Positions 17,966-26,522 of a stretch of DNA of 64,000 bases are shown in pieces. The notes under the pieces are model-generated. The model had not been told where the DNA came from. It did not search any database and saw nothing but the letters and a program-made list of their open reading frames with translations. The DNA comes from Leptotrichia sp. oral taxon 212 (lineage in GTDB: Bacteria; Fusobacteriota; Fusobacteriia; Fusobacteriales; Leptotrichiaceae), in the NCBI RefSeq assembly GCF_001274535.1, contig NZ_CP012410.1, forward strand, positions 1,275,126-1,339,125, given 5' to 3'. A program made the translations under genes and the position numbers. The stretch's first letter is position 1. Each line of letters begins with the position of its first letter.

Positions 17966-19669
17966 CTATTTTATCTTCAATTTTCTATATCTGTTCAGAG
18001 CTGCACAGAATTCCTGTTTTCGTGGCAAAGCCAAGTTTCCTGGATGCCCTGTATATGGTGAAATTGAATCTAGCCCTGATTTTACAATATGTTCATAAAT
18101 GCTATCAGCAGCTTCTGAAAGTGTTAATTTTTCATCCAGAACTTTATTCCTGAAATAATCCATCATAACAGCGATGCCATTTGTCTGGCTATCATCAACA
18201 AGCTGTTCCAGTCCAGAAATATCAATCATTTCTTTTCCATAAAAAATACTGTATTTTCCTTTTGCTTTTATCCTGTCCTCTTTTCCTGATAATGAAAAGC
18301 TTCGTTTTAATGGGATGCGCTCTGTAATTCCTTTAAAGCTTTCATTTGAAGAAAATTCCCTTTTACTTTTATCACTATTCGCAATATTTTTAGCTTTTTC
18401 CGTTACATCCAGAGGAATATATTCATCCATCATTATAACTCTGTCAGCCACATCAAAATAATCTCCTGAACCACCTACAATAAGTATTGTAGAAATTCCA
18501 AAATTATCATAAAGCTCCTTTACCCTGTCTATAAACGGTGTTATAGGTTCTTTTTCCTTAGCAACCAGTTTTTGCATCCTTCCGTCACGTATCATAAAAT
18601 TCGTAGCCGAAGTATCTTCATCTATTAACAGTAACGATGTTCCATATTCTATTGCTTCTGACACATTCGCAGCCTGTGAAGTACTTCCACTTGCGTTTTC
18701 TGTAGAAAATGCCAAAGTATCTTTTTTTCCCGGGAGATTATTTATAAATCCGCTTATATTTACCCTTTCTACATTTCTTCCATCTTCCGAACGTATTTTC
18801 ACTGCATCTGATTCAGAAATTATCATTTCCCTTCCATCACCTGCTATATGATTGTACACTCCTCTTTCAAGTGCTTTCAGCAAGGTTGACTTTCCATGAT
18901 AACCTCCTCCTACAATAAGAGTAATCCCTTTTGAAATACCCATTCCAGTCACCTTTTTTCCGCTTGGCAGACTTAATGTTACTTCATATTCTTTCGGACT
19001 TTTAAATCGGACTCCGTTTCTCATTGGCTTATCCGAAACTCCACTTTCACGGGGAAGTACCGAATCATTGCCTACAAATGCAGCCAGCCCTTTTTCTTTC
19101 AAAACTTTTCTTATATACTGCTGGTCAAGCATAAGGATTATCTGTTCCTTAAGCAGAGTTTTATCAATATTCTTATAAACAATGGACTGTTCAACTATTT
19201 CAGGAAGTACTTCTATAAGAATATTTTTTGCAACTTTTCCCATTATCCTTCTTCCTGCTGCAGGAAGCCCTATCTCAAACCTCACTTCAATTTTATCTTT
19301 TTTTATTAATACTGAAGTTCTTTCCAATATTTCCTGACCACATCTGTCAATGGAAATTCTTCCACTTCCACCTGTTCCAGCACTTCCTTTTTCCCTTTTT
19401 CTGACTTCCTTATAAAAATTTCTTGTAAGAAAATCAGAAACTGCAATTTCCTTATCCTTTGTATCAGTCAGTTCTTCAGGAATACCGGAAACTTTCCTTG
19501 GCATTACTATTCTCATTTTTGAAGGTGGGGCATACGGGTCAGACTGGACATGATCTATGGAGAGAATATAATTATCATATTTATAGTCACCTTTTAAGGA
19601 TTTATAAGCCGAATAGCTTTTTCTTTCCATCGAAATGAGCATTTTTTCAAGTTCTCTATAATTTTTCAT
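17966..19669 (-). CDS. ABC-class P-loop ATPase (predicted)
   Basis: The 567-residue cytoplasmic protein belongs to the ABC_ATPase family, which is sometimes wrongly labelled isopentenyl-diphosphate isomerase. It has a Walker A loop VGGGYHGKSTLLKAL (about residues 250-262), a Walker B-like SLLLIDEDTSATNFMIRD (about 347-362), and an N-terminal DPYAPPSKMRIVMPR motif. No membrane helices are seen. The family's role is not established; members resemble the ATPase heads of repair proteins of the ABC superfamily rather than importers. GGGAGA precedes the start. It is convergent with thrC and downstream of the sulfur operon but separated by 114 bases with no clear terminator. Confidence 0.85.
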   Translation of the reverse strand: MKNYRELEKMLISMERKSYSAYKSLKGDYKYDNYILSIDHVQSDPYAPPSKMRIVMPRKVSGIPEELTDTKDKEIAVSDFLTRNFYKEVRKREKGSAGTGGSGRISIDRCGQEILERTSVLIKKDKIEVRFEIGLPAAGRRIMGKVAKNILIEVLPEIVEQSIVYKNIDKTLLKEQIILMLDQQYIRKVLKEKGLAAFVGNDSVLPRESGVSDKPMRNGVRFKSPKEYEVTLSLPSGKKVTGMGISKGITLIVGGGYHGKSTLLKALERGVYNHIAGDGREMIISESDAVKIRSEDGRNVERVNISGFINNLPGKKDTLAFSTENASGSTSQAANVSEAIEYGTSLLLIDEDTSATNFMIRDGRMQKLVAKEKEPITPFIDRVKELYDNFGISTILIVGGSGDYFDVADRVIMMDEYIPLDVTEKAKNIANSDKSKREFSSNESFKGITERIPLKRSFSLSGKEDRIKAKGKYSIFYGKEMIDISGLEQLVDDSQTNGIAVMMDYFRNKVLDEKLTLSEAADSIYEHIVKSGLDSISPYTGHPGNLALPRKQEFCAALNRYRKLKIK

Positions 19670-19783
19670 TTTTTACAATCTCCCATATTTATTTTTAGAA
19701 TTAATTATATTATACATTTATTTTTGAAAAAAAGACAATAAAAATTTTTATTAGGTAATACAAATTTATTTTACGTTTTTTAT

Positions 19784-20854
19784 TTATTTAGTTTTATTTT
19801 CTTCACTCATGGCAATTTTATAATATTTTTTTGTTAACAATTCATCTGCTTTTATTTTACTTTTTATAAAATTATTACTATATAGAAAATCTATAAGGCT
19901 TGTTATTTTATTTTCAGTTTCCTTTTTTATTTCAGGATTAAAATTTTCAAAGGTAAAATCTTCTGAGTAAGCTTTTTTAAATATATCTGCAGGAATTCCA
20001 CTCCTAGCATAAATTTCAAATGCCTTTTCAGGATTTTTAGCTGTAAATTCTTTTGCTCTTTTTAATGCTTTTATTATTGCAACAGGTACTCTTTCATTTT
20101 TTTCCAGATATTCATTTCTTCCTACAACTAGACTTTGAGAAGAAATTTCAGGTTTTTCTATTGTTGAATATATAACTTTTCCTAGTCCCTTTGATTCCAT
20201 AAATAGTACATTGTAATAAAATCCAAAAAGTGCATCTGCCTGTTTTGAAGAAAATACTGAAAGTGCTTCTGATCCTACTGCATTTATCGTTTTGAATTTA
20301 TTTTTATCTAAATGATATGCTTCCAATACATTTACAAAAAATCTATTTTGTACAGTTCCTTTTCCATATATCACTTTTTTTCCTTCAAGATTCTTTATAT
20401 CTTTAATTCCGCTATTATTTTGTGCAATCACTCCAAACTGTAATCTTAAATTATCTACTGCAAATACTTTTATATTAATTCCTCTACTTTTAAGTACAGT
20501 TATAGGCAAATCACCATACATGGCAATATCTATTTTATTAGCTGCAAAAGCTTCATTTAAGGCCGGACCTGCTTGCTGAAAATAAATGTATTCTACTTTA
20601 TAACCTTCCTTTGACAGCTCTTCTTCAAAATATTTATTTCCAATTGCAACTCCTCCAGCTTCAAGTATTGTGTTGGAAATTCCAGGCAACCCTATTCTTA
20701 CTACTTTTTTTTCCCCATCTGAACTAATCTTCTCTTCATTTTCTGTTTTAACAAATTTTAATCCGCCTAAAGAAAGTATAAACAGTAATACAAGAGCAAA
20801 TATAAGTTTTATCTTCTGTATTTTTAAGTTAACCAATTCTTTTTCCCCTTTCAT
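19784..20854 (-). CDS. ssuA: ABC transporter substrate-binding protein, sulfonate/taurine type
   Basis: The 356-residue protein belongs to the SsuA/TauA/NMT1 family, with VVRIGLPG at the mature N-terminus, FAANKIDIAMYGDLP and a late FYSARSGIPADIF-type segment (IYARSGIPADIF). These bind aliphatic sulfonates, taurine or related organosulfur compounds outside the membrane. The N-terminal hydrophobic segment lacks a lipobox Cys, so it is either released or stays anchored by its helix. ATG 20854 shares its A with the stop of the ATPase gene; the TTG at 20836 has AAAGGGG eight bases upstream and may be the true start. It is the last gene of the sulfur operon. Confidence 0.85.
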   Translation of the reverse strand: MKGEKELVNLKIQKIKLIFALVLLFILSLGGLKFVKTENEEKISSDGEKKVVRIGLPGISNTILEAGGVAIGNKYFEEELSKEGYKVEYIYFQQAGPALNEAFAANKIDIAMYGDLPITVLKSRGINIKVFAVDNLRLQFGVIAQNNSGIKDIKNLEGKKVIYGKGTVQNRFFVNVLEAYHLDKNKFKTINAVGSEALSVFSSKQADALFGFYYNVLFMESKGLGKVIYSTIEKPEISSQSLVVGRNEYLEKNERVPVAIIKALKRAKEFTAKNPEKAFEIYARSGIPADIFKKAYSEDFTFENFNPEIKKETENKITSLIDFLYSNNFIKSKIKADELLTKKYYKIAMSEENKTK

Positions 20855-21627
20855 TATATTTTGTATTCTATATCAGGAATTTTATTTTCAAAGAAATATT
20901 CATGAATCTTATTTTTATAATTTAGAAATTCAGTATTAGTTCTGTCCTTATTTCCCTGAATATCAATTTTTACTATATCTCTTATTTTTCCAGGTCTTTC
21001 AGACATTACAACTACTCTATCACCTAGATAAACTGCTTCTTCTATATCATGAGTAACAAGTATCATTGTTTTATTTTTTTCCTTCTTTATTTTTTTAACT
21101 TCTTCCTGCATCTGTATTTTTGTCATTGCATCCAATGCTCCAAAAGGTTCATCAAAAAGTAATATCTCTGAATTTACTGCAAGTCCTCTTGCAATGGCTG
21201 CTCTTTGTGCCATTCCTCCTGAAAGTTGTTTTGGATACATGTTTTCAAAACCTTTTAAACCAACCAGTTCAATATATTCATCTATAATTTTCTTTTTCTC
21301 TTCAAAGTTATTATTTTCAAGACCTAAAGAAACATTTTCCTTTATTTTCATCCATGGAAGAAGTCTAGCATCTTGAAACACTATCGAACATTCTGCCCTA
21401 CTCCCTTTGACAGTTTCATTATTTATAATTATTTCCCCTTCACTTACTTCTATCATTCCTGAAATCATTTTTAGCAATGTACTTTTTCCACATCCACTTT
21501 TTCCTACAATTGTAATAAATTCACCTTTTTCAATCCCTAGGCTAATATTATTAAGTACACTAATTTCAGTGTTTTTATTTACATATTTTTTAGAAACATT
21601 TTTTATATCTATTATACTCAAAATCAT
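20854..21627 (-). CDS. ssuB: ABC transporter ATP-binding protein, sulfonate/taurine type
   Basis: The 257-residue ATPase has Walker A (VGKSGCGKSTLLKM), Q-loop region (VFQDARLLPWM, the DxRLLPW form typical of SsuB/TauB/nitrate importers), signature LSGGMAQRAAIARGL, Walker B (ILLFDEPFGALDAMT) and the switch His (LVTHDIEEA). It powers import together with the permease at 21717-22466 and the binding protein whose start overlaps its stop codon. Assignment to the sulfonate branch rests on these motifs and on neighbours (sulfite reductase and arylsulfotransferase-like genes); nitrate or aromatic sulfate esters are alternatives. Confidence 0.9.
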   Translation of the reverse strand: MILSIIDIKNVSKKYVNKNTEISVLNNISLGIEKGEFITIVGKSGCGKSTLLKMISGMIEVSEGEIIINNETVKGSRAECSIVFQDARLLPWMKIKENVSLGLENNNFEEKKKIIDEYIELVGLKGFENMYPKQLSGGMAQRAAIARGLAVNSEILLFDEPFGALDAMTKIQMQEEVKKIKKEKNKTMILVTHDIEEAVYLGDRVVVMSERPGKIRDIVKIDIQGNKDRTNTEFLNYKNKIHEYFFENKIPDIEYKI

Positions 21628-21716
21628 TCCTCCCGTTTTATATTTTTTATATATCTATTTTTTTAGATATTGAAAAATAATATTTTGAAGAATATTACCG
21701 TAAATATACTATCTCA

Positions 21717-22466
21717 TTAATTATACTTCCATGACATTATTTGCTGTGCAAACAAAGTAATTATCTTATCCATCAGTACTCCTGTAATTCCTATTACAAT
21801 CATACATACAATTACTACATCTGATTTCATGAGACTTCTTGCATCATTCAAACGATATCCTATTCCTGAAGAAGATGCAACAAGTTCAGCTGCGACTACT
21901 GCCATCCACGACGCACTTAATCCAAGTCTCAATCCAATAAATATATTTGGAAGAGCTGAGGGTAAGTATACTTTAAAAAATGTATCAATTTTATTTAATT
22001 TATAGGCTTTTGCAAGTTCAAGGTAATTTTCAGGTGTAGAATCTATTCCATTTATTGTATTAACTATTATTGGAAATGTAGCCGCAAAGAAAATTACTGT
22101 TATCTTTGAAATTTCCCCTATTCCTGTCCATAATATTATAAGTGGAATCCATGCCACCATTGGTACTTGTCTTATTGAAGTTAAGGAAAATAACATAGTT
22201 TCCTTTATTCTTTTTGATATTCCCATTGTAATACCTATTGATATTCCTAATATACTTGATATAATGTATCCTCCCAATACTCTTCTTATACTTATTCCTA
22301 AATCTGAATAAAGCTGTCCTGTCTTAAGCATCTCTACAAATGCTGTTTTTACCGAACTTAGCTTAGGTAAAGCAGTTTCTGGAATATTACCTAAATTTGT
22401 AGCAGTTAACCATAAAACTATTATAAATACAGGAAAAATAAATTTTATATAATTGTCTTTCTGCAT
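21717..22466 (-). CDS. ssuC: ABC transporter permease, sulfonate/taurine type
   Basis: The 249-residue membrane protein has about six helices and the BPD_transp_1 coupling motif near residues 170-195 (ALPNIFIGLRLGLSASW). Family marks include RVLGGYIISSILGISIGI and WIPLIILWTGIGE. It forms the membrane channel for SsuA/SsuB. GAAAGGAG precedes the start. It lies 31 bases after the arylsulfotransferase-thioredoxin gene, so the importer and the enzyme are co-expressed. Confidence 0.9.
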   Translation of the reverse strand: MQKDNYIKFIFPVFIIVLWLTATNLGNIPETALPKLSSVKTAFVEMLKTGQLYSDLGISIRRVLGGYIISSILGISIGITMGISKRIKETMLFSLTSIRQVPMVAWIPLIILWTGIGEISKITVIFFAATFPIIVNTINGIDSTPENYLELAKAYKLNKIDTFFKVYLPSALPNIFIGLRLGLSASWMAVVAAELVASSSGIGYRLNDARSLMKSDVVIVCMIVIGITGVLMDKIITLFAQQIMSWKYN

Positions 22467-22497
22467 AGTTTTCTCCTTTCATATCCTTCTGTAATTT

Positions 22498-24294
22498 TTA
22501 TAGAAAAGACGAAAGAAACTTCATCAGTTCTTCATACGTTTTTTCTCCACTTGTTCTCGCTAATTCTGTTTCATACTTTGAAACAATCACAGTTGGTATT
22601 CCCCTTATACCTTTTTCCTGTGTCAGATTAGGATTTTTATCTACATCTATATATTTTGCTTCTATCCTATTTCGAAAGTCTGACTGAATCAACTTTTCTA
22701 TCACAGGATAAAGTTTTTTACAATGTGAACATCTTTCTGCTCCAAAAAGAACTAGTTCAAGCTTGTCATTTTTTAAAATCTCTTCTTCGCTTACTTCTGT
22801 AAATAAATCTCTATTTACTTTGAACAGCTTTTCTCTATTTCTTAATTTATCAGTTTCATCTATCTTTGCAACACACAAAGCACCTGATTCACTATATGGC
22901 AATGTTCCTTCTACTGTTATTACCTTCTTAGCTCCAAACTTACCTGCATTAGGCAATCTATATGTCGTTATATCTAATGGTTCTATTGCTATTTCTTCAG
23001 GTATTTCTTCTTGAGGAACCCAGCTATATGGATATCTGTATCCTCTATAAATCATATTATTTATTGGATCTTCATCTTTACTATTACTGAAATATGGAGA
23101 AATCCATTCCCATACTATTTCTTTCTCATAAGTTACTTCTATCAGTCTTCCGTTAGAACCTTCATCTATCAGAGTGTTGCCATTAGGTAGTCTTTGTGCA
23201 CTACTAACATACGGACTATAAAATTTACTTGCATCTGTAGGAATTCCAGCTCTTATTGATTCAGGAGTAAACTGCCATACTATTTCTAAAGTTATAGGAT
23301 TAATCTCAAGAACTCTGGAATAATCTCTCCATACATTCTTAGTACCATCTTCACTCACAGTATTTGGAACACCATATCCCCCCCATCCTCCATTATCAAA
23401 CACAAGTATATTACCTTCCCCTGGAAGACCTTCAGGTATAAGATGGGTATGGTGTGGCCCTATTATATAACCTATATGCTTTATATTTTCATCATCCCAG
23501 TTTGGTCCTATTTTCCATACAATTTTCCCTGTTTTTTTTGATATAATTGCCAAAAAGTTAGCTTCACGACTGTCAAATATTATGTTTTCAGGATGAAATC
23601 TTTCGTCTCCTTCATTATATCTTTTATTTGGTCCTAAGTAGCTCATACAATTTATATGAAGCCAGTCTCCAACTCCGCCATCAGACTCTCTTATGTTAGG
23701 ATTTTTATAAATTGTTTTCTTCGCTTCTTCACTGAAACCTATTTCATCAAAATGCTCATTTGCATGCCATTCCCATAAAATATTTCCCTCCCAGTCTACT
23801 TCATAAAAAACATCATCTAATAATTTTTTATCACTAATTTTTTCATTTCTGACTGTTTTATGTCCTAAAATCAATGTTTTCCCTTCTCTTAAAAGCGGAT
23901 TTTGTTCAGGTACATAATATCCTACAGGATTCCCTTCTCTCTGATAATCATGATGAGTTCTTGCCATCCATTGGGCTTCATTTCCTTCATCTTCAATAAA
24001 TTCAAATCTATTAAATTTCCATACTATATTTCCATCATAATCTATTTGAACAAGATCCACTCCATCCTGCATTCCATATTTTGGATCTCTGTCTCCGGAA
24101 TATCCAATTAAATCTCCATTTGGAAGAAGTTTATTTGGAAAGCCGTGAAATTGCTCCCATCTTCTTATTTCATTTCCATTCATGTCAAACAGTAATGCCC
24201 CTGAATTAATTGTAGGTACTAAATTATAGCCATTCCAGCATTTTTCAGGCTTATAGATTGTCACTCCTGTAGGAAATATTGTTGGTTGTCCCAT
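22498..24294 (-). CDS. Arylsulfotransferase-like beta-propeller fused to thioredoxin domain
   Basis: The 598-residue protein has two parts. Residues 1 to about 480 match the arylsulfotransferase (ASST) propeller: repeated DxxGNIxW blades, DWLHINC (His213), GPHHTHLIPEG (His281-His284), LVFDNGG, and DYSRVLEI (Arg327). Residues about 500-598 are a thioredoxin fold with a CSHC active site (522-525) and the cis-Pro loop GIPT. No signal peptide is present, whereas classical ASST enzymes act in the periplasm, so this one should be cytoplasmic. Where the E. coli enzyme has its nucleophilic third His I see SAQRLPNGNTLI without His. Placed between the importer genes and a sulfite reductase, it may release sulfite from an imported organosulfur compound; this is inference. 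Confidence 0.85.
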   Translation of the reverse strand: MGQPTIFPTGVTIYKPEKCWNGYNLVPTINSGALLFDMNGNEIRRWEQFHGFPNKLLPNGDLIGYSGDRDPKYGMQDGVDLVQIDYDGNIVWKFNRFEFIEDEGNEAQWMARTHHDYQREGNPVGYYVPEQNPLLREGKTLILGHKTVRNEKISDKKLLDDVFYEVDWEGNILWEWHANEHFDEIGFSEEAKKTIYKNPNIRESDGGVGDWLHINCMSYLGPNKRYNEGDERFHPENIIFDSREANFLAIISKKTGKIVWKIGPNWDDENIKHIGYIIGPHHTHLIPEGLPGEGNILVFDNGGWGGYGVPNTVSEDGTKNVWRDYSRVLEINPITLEIVWQFTPESIRAGIPTDASKFYSPYVSSAQRLPNGNTLIDEGSNGRLIEVTYEKEIVWEWISPYFSNSKDEDPINNMIYRGYRYPYSWVPQEEIPEEIAIEPLDITTYRLPNAGKFGAKKVITVEGTLPYSESGALCVAKIDETDKLRNREKLFKVNRDLFTEVSEEEILKNDKLELVLFGAERCSHCKKLYPVIEKLIQSDFRNRIEAKYIDVDKNPNLTQEKGIRGIPTVIVSKYETELARTSGEKTYEELMKFLSSFL

Positions 24295-24353
24295 TCAAAT
24301 CACATCCTTTACTTTAAATTTTATTTATATTCTTTATTTCTCAGTCATTTTCT

Positions 24354-25972
24354 TTATCCTTCTTTAAAGAAGGAGATTCCATATTTTTTTATTAAATTAT
24401 CAAATTCATTTTTTTTCATATATTCTTCATAGCTGATATTTCCATTTTTTAAAATTGTGGCCAGTTCTTCAAGAAAAAATGGTATTTGTTCAGATTTTAT
24501 TTCTCCTATATTTTTATTTAATTTTACAATTTTTCTATTTCTGAATTCTCCTCTTGCAAATATATTAAAATATATTCCATCTTTTTTAAGTTTCCCCTGA
24601 AATCCCAATTTTCCAATTTGATGAGCTGCACAAGAATTAGGACATCCTGAAAAATTAAGTTTTGGAAGATAATCAACAAGTCTCTGTTTATTTTTAAAAT
24701 ATTTCAATATTTCGTCCAGAATTGTCGGTGTATCAAGTATTCCAAGATTACATACAGATTTTCCTATACATGAATAGGAATTAAAAAATTCTTTTTTTGA
24801 AAATTTTCTATTTATTTTTTTTAATTTCAAAGCATCTTCCTTTATTAGCTTTCTAACAAAAATTTCCTGATTACTTGTCAACCTCATTTCAATTTCATAA
24901 TTTAGTTTTTTTAGGAAAGATATTATTTCTTTGCCTATTTCCTGGTTAATATCGCCTTTTTCAGGTCGTATATAATATCCATATTCAGCTTCGTATTTCC
25001 CCTTTATTAGATTATAATCTGTCTTTTTCTTAAATATTCCTTCATTATTAGAAAACCTTTTCCCAGCATTTTCTTTTTTATTTTTTCTCTTTCTTCAATT
25101 AATTTTTTCTCTGTTATTTTTTTATATCCATCTCCTATATTTTCATGTACTTCATCTAAATATTTATTATATAAATTTAAAAATTCTTCTTCTCCTAAAT
25201 TTATAATTATATATCTTATCCTTGCTTTTGCCTTAACTTTTCTATTTCCATGCTCAGAAAATAGATTTCTCATTGCTCTCACGTGATAAAGAATTTCGTT
25301 TTCCTTTATAAAATCCCTTAAAATCATAGCTTCTTTTGAAACTGGTCCTAGCCCTCCTCCACCATAAACGGTAAATCCTTTTTTTCCATTTTTTTCTACA
25401 GCCAGAAATCCTAAATCTGATATTTTTACATATGTTGAATTTTCTTCTTTATTTGCAAAAGCAATTTTATATTTTCTTGGTAATCCCATATAGTCATCGC
25501 TCGAAAGTATGTGTTCTGTGACTATTTTATTATGAGGTGTCACATCGAATATTTCTTCTTCAAAACCTGAGGAAGATGGCGCAATGACGGCTCTTGCTGA
25601 ATTTCCTCCTGTAGCTTTTGTAAAATATTCTTTTTCAGATAATTTTTCCAATAATTTATGAATATTTTCTCTTTTTACTCCATGAAGCTGTATATCCTGC
25701 CTTGTTGTTAAATGAAGTCTTCCATCTCCATATTTCAATGCTAGTTTTAATAAAAATTCTAATTTATCAGTTGTAATTTTTCCTTCTAAAAATCTAGGTC
25801 TTATCATATATGTTCCTCTTTTTCCCTCTGTATAGATTCCATAAGAAGTCCTTATTTCATTCCATTCTTTTTCCTTTTCCTTATTTTTCAAGCCATCTTT
25901 TGATAATTCTGAGATTTTCAAAAAGCTTCTTTTTTCTTTTTCCTCTAAAATTTCTTCTTCAAGTTTTTTCAT
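24354..25972 (-). CDS. Sulfite/nitrite reductase family protein, interrupted by a one-base frameshift
   Basis: Two frames together encode a full siroheme/4Fe-4S reductase of about 538 residues. The first (25972 to 25007) holds the N-terminal ferredoxin-like part (MIRPRFLEGKITTDKL, LTTRQDIQLHGV, TGGNSARAVIAP) and the first catalytic repeat. The second holds the second ferredoxin-like part (YYIRPEKGD) and the cluster ligands CIGKSVC (C-x5-C) and GCPNSCAAHQ (C-x3-C). The frames join at 25058-25064, where the minus strand reads GGGAAAA; re-reading one A restores the protein. This is either a lost A in a run (mutation or sequencing error) or -1 frameshifting. TGGAGG precedes the start. Reduction of sulfite to sulfide is inferred from the sulfonate importer downstream. 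Confidence 0.8.
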
Positions 25973-26066
25973 TTATCCTCCATACTATAAATTCTAATTT
26001 TTTTATTTGTTTCCTTGGATTTCTCCCCTTTTATATTTTCAATGATTTTTTATTTTAGTCATTAAT

Positions 26067-26093
26067 AAAAAAATCCGAATATTTCTATCCGGA
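26067..26093 (-). terminator. Attenuator terminator in the sulfur operon leader
   Basis: On the minus strand TCCGGATA and TATTCGGA pair (eight pairs, one G-U) around a GAAA tetraloop, followed by seven T. It lies about 95 bases before the sulfite reductase start and downstream of the leader peptide, so it would stop transcription before the operon. Confidence 0.8.
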
Positions 26094-26144
26094 CTTACAC
26101 AGGAATATCTATTAATAAAATCCTGTTTAATGATTGTATATGCT

Positions 26145-26242
26145 TCCGAATAGACTAATTTATTTCAAACAAAAAAGTCTATTCAAAGCAGCTTATAATT
26201 AATTCTGTAGAATTAAAAACATTTAAACTGTTGTATAGACTA
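26145..26242 (-). promoter_or_regulatory. Antiterminator/anti-antiterminator segments of the attenuator
   Basis: Four segments alternate on the minus strand. Segment 1, AGTCTAT (26241-26235), overlaps the leader stop codon. Segment 2, GAATAGACT (26184-26176), can pair with segment 1 (7 bp) or with segment 3, AGTCTATTC (26156-26148, 9 bp). Segment 3 extended, CTATTCGGA (26153-26145), can instead pair with TCCGGATAG (26093-26085), the 5' arm of the terminator. Thus 1:2 favours 3:4 and read-through, while 2:3 leaves the terminator free. Confidence 0.65.
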
Positions 26243-26323
26243 GAACCACATACACATTTCGTTTATTAAATTTTTATATATAAATATGTTTTCTTTTTTT
26301 ATTATCAATTTTGTAATATTCAT
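26240..26323 (-). CDS. Leader peptide (27 residues) of the sulfur operon
   Basis: A short ORF starts at ATG 26323, seven bases after AAAGGGAGG, one of the best ribosome-binding sites in the window, and ends at TAG 26240. The peptide begins MNITKLIIKK and ends NEMCMWF. Its only Cys codon, TGT, lies four codons before the stop. Stalling there would leave segment 1 of the attenuator exposed, whereas a ribosome at the stop codon would cover it. This fits cysteine-responsive transcription attenuation of a sulfur assimilation operon. The mechanism is inferred from sequence; Met or Trp sensing is a weaker alternative. Confidence 0.65.
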   Translation of the reverse strand: MNITKLIIKKENIFIYKNLINEMCMWF

Positions 26324-26372
26324 TTAAATTCCTCCCTTTTTAAATCATATTAACTTTTTAAATTATGAAATA

Positions 26373-26400
26373 ATAATATCACAAAATATATAATTTGTAA
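26373..26400 (-). promoter_or_regulatory. Possible promoter of the sulfur operon
   Basis: TTACAA and TATTAT on the minus strand, 16 bases apart, lie about 50 bases before the leader peptide start. The surrounding sequence is very AT-rich, so this choice is tentative. Confidence 0.35.
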
Positions 26401-26448
26401 AATATATTATTATTATTTTTTCTATTAATTATATAAATATATATCTCT

Positions 26449-26480
26449 AAAAAAGATAGGAATAAATTTTATCCCTATCG
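26449..26480 (-). terminator. Terminator of the cupin gene
   Basis: GATAGG pairs with CCTATC on the minus strand, with an inner AT-rich stem, followed by six T. It separates the cupin gene from the sulfur operon leader. Confidence 0.75.
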
Positions 26481-26522
26481 TAATTCTCTCATTGACTTTT
26501 AAATTAATCCATTATTATAATT

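Noticed and set aside
19735-19751. Palindrome AATAAAAATTTTTATT after ssuA
   Set aside because: It is pure A/T and expected by chance at this base composition.
25973-26400. T-box or SAM riboswitch in the sulfur operon leader
   Set aside because: I found no T-box GGTGG motif and no conserved SAM-I core. The short leader ORF with alternating segments explains the region better.
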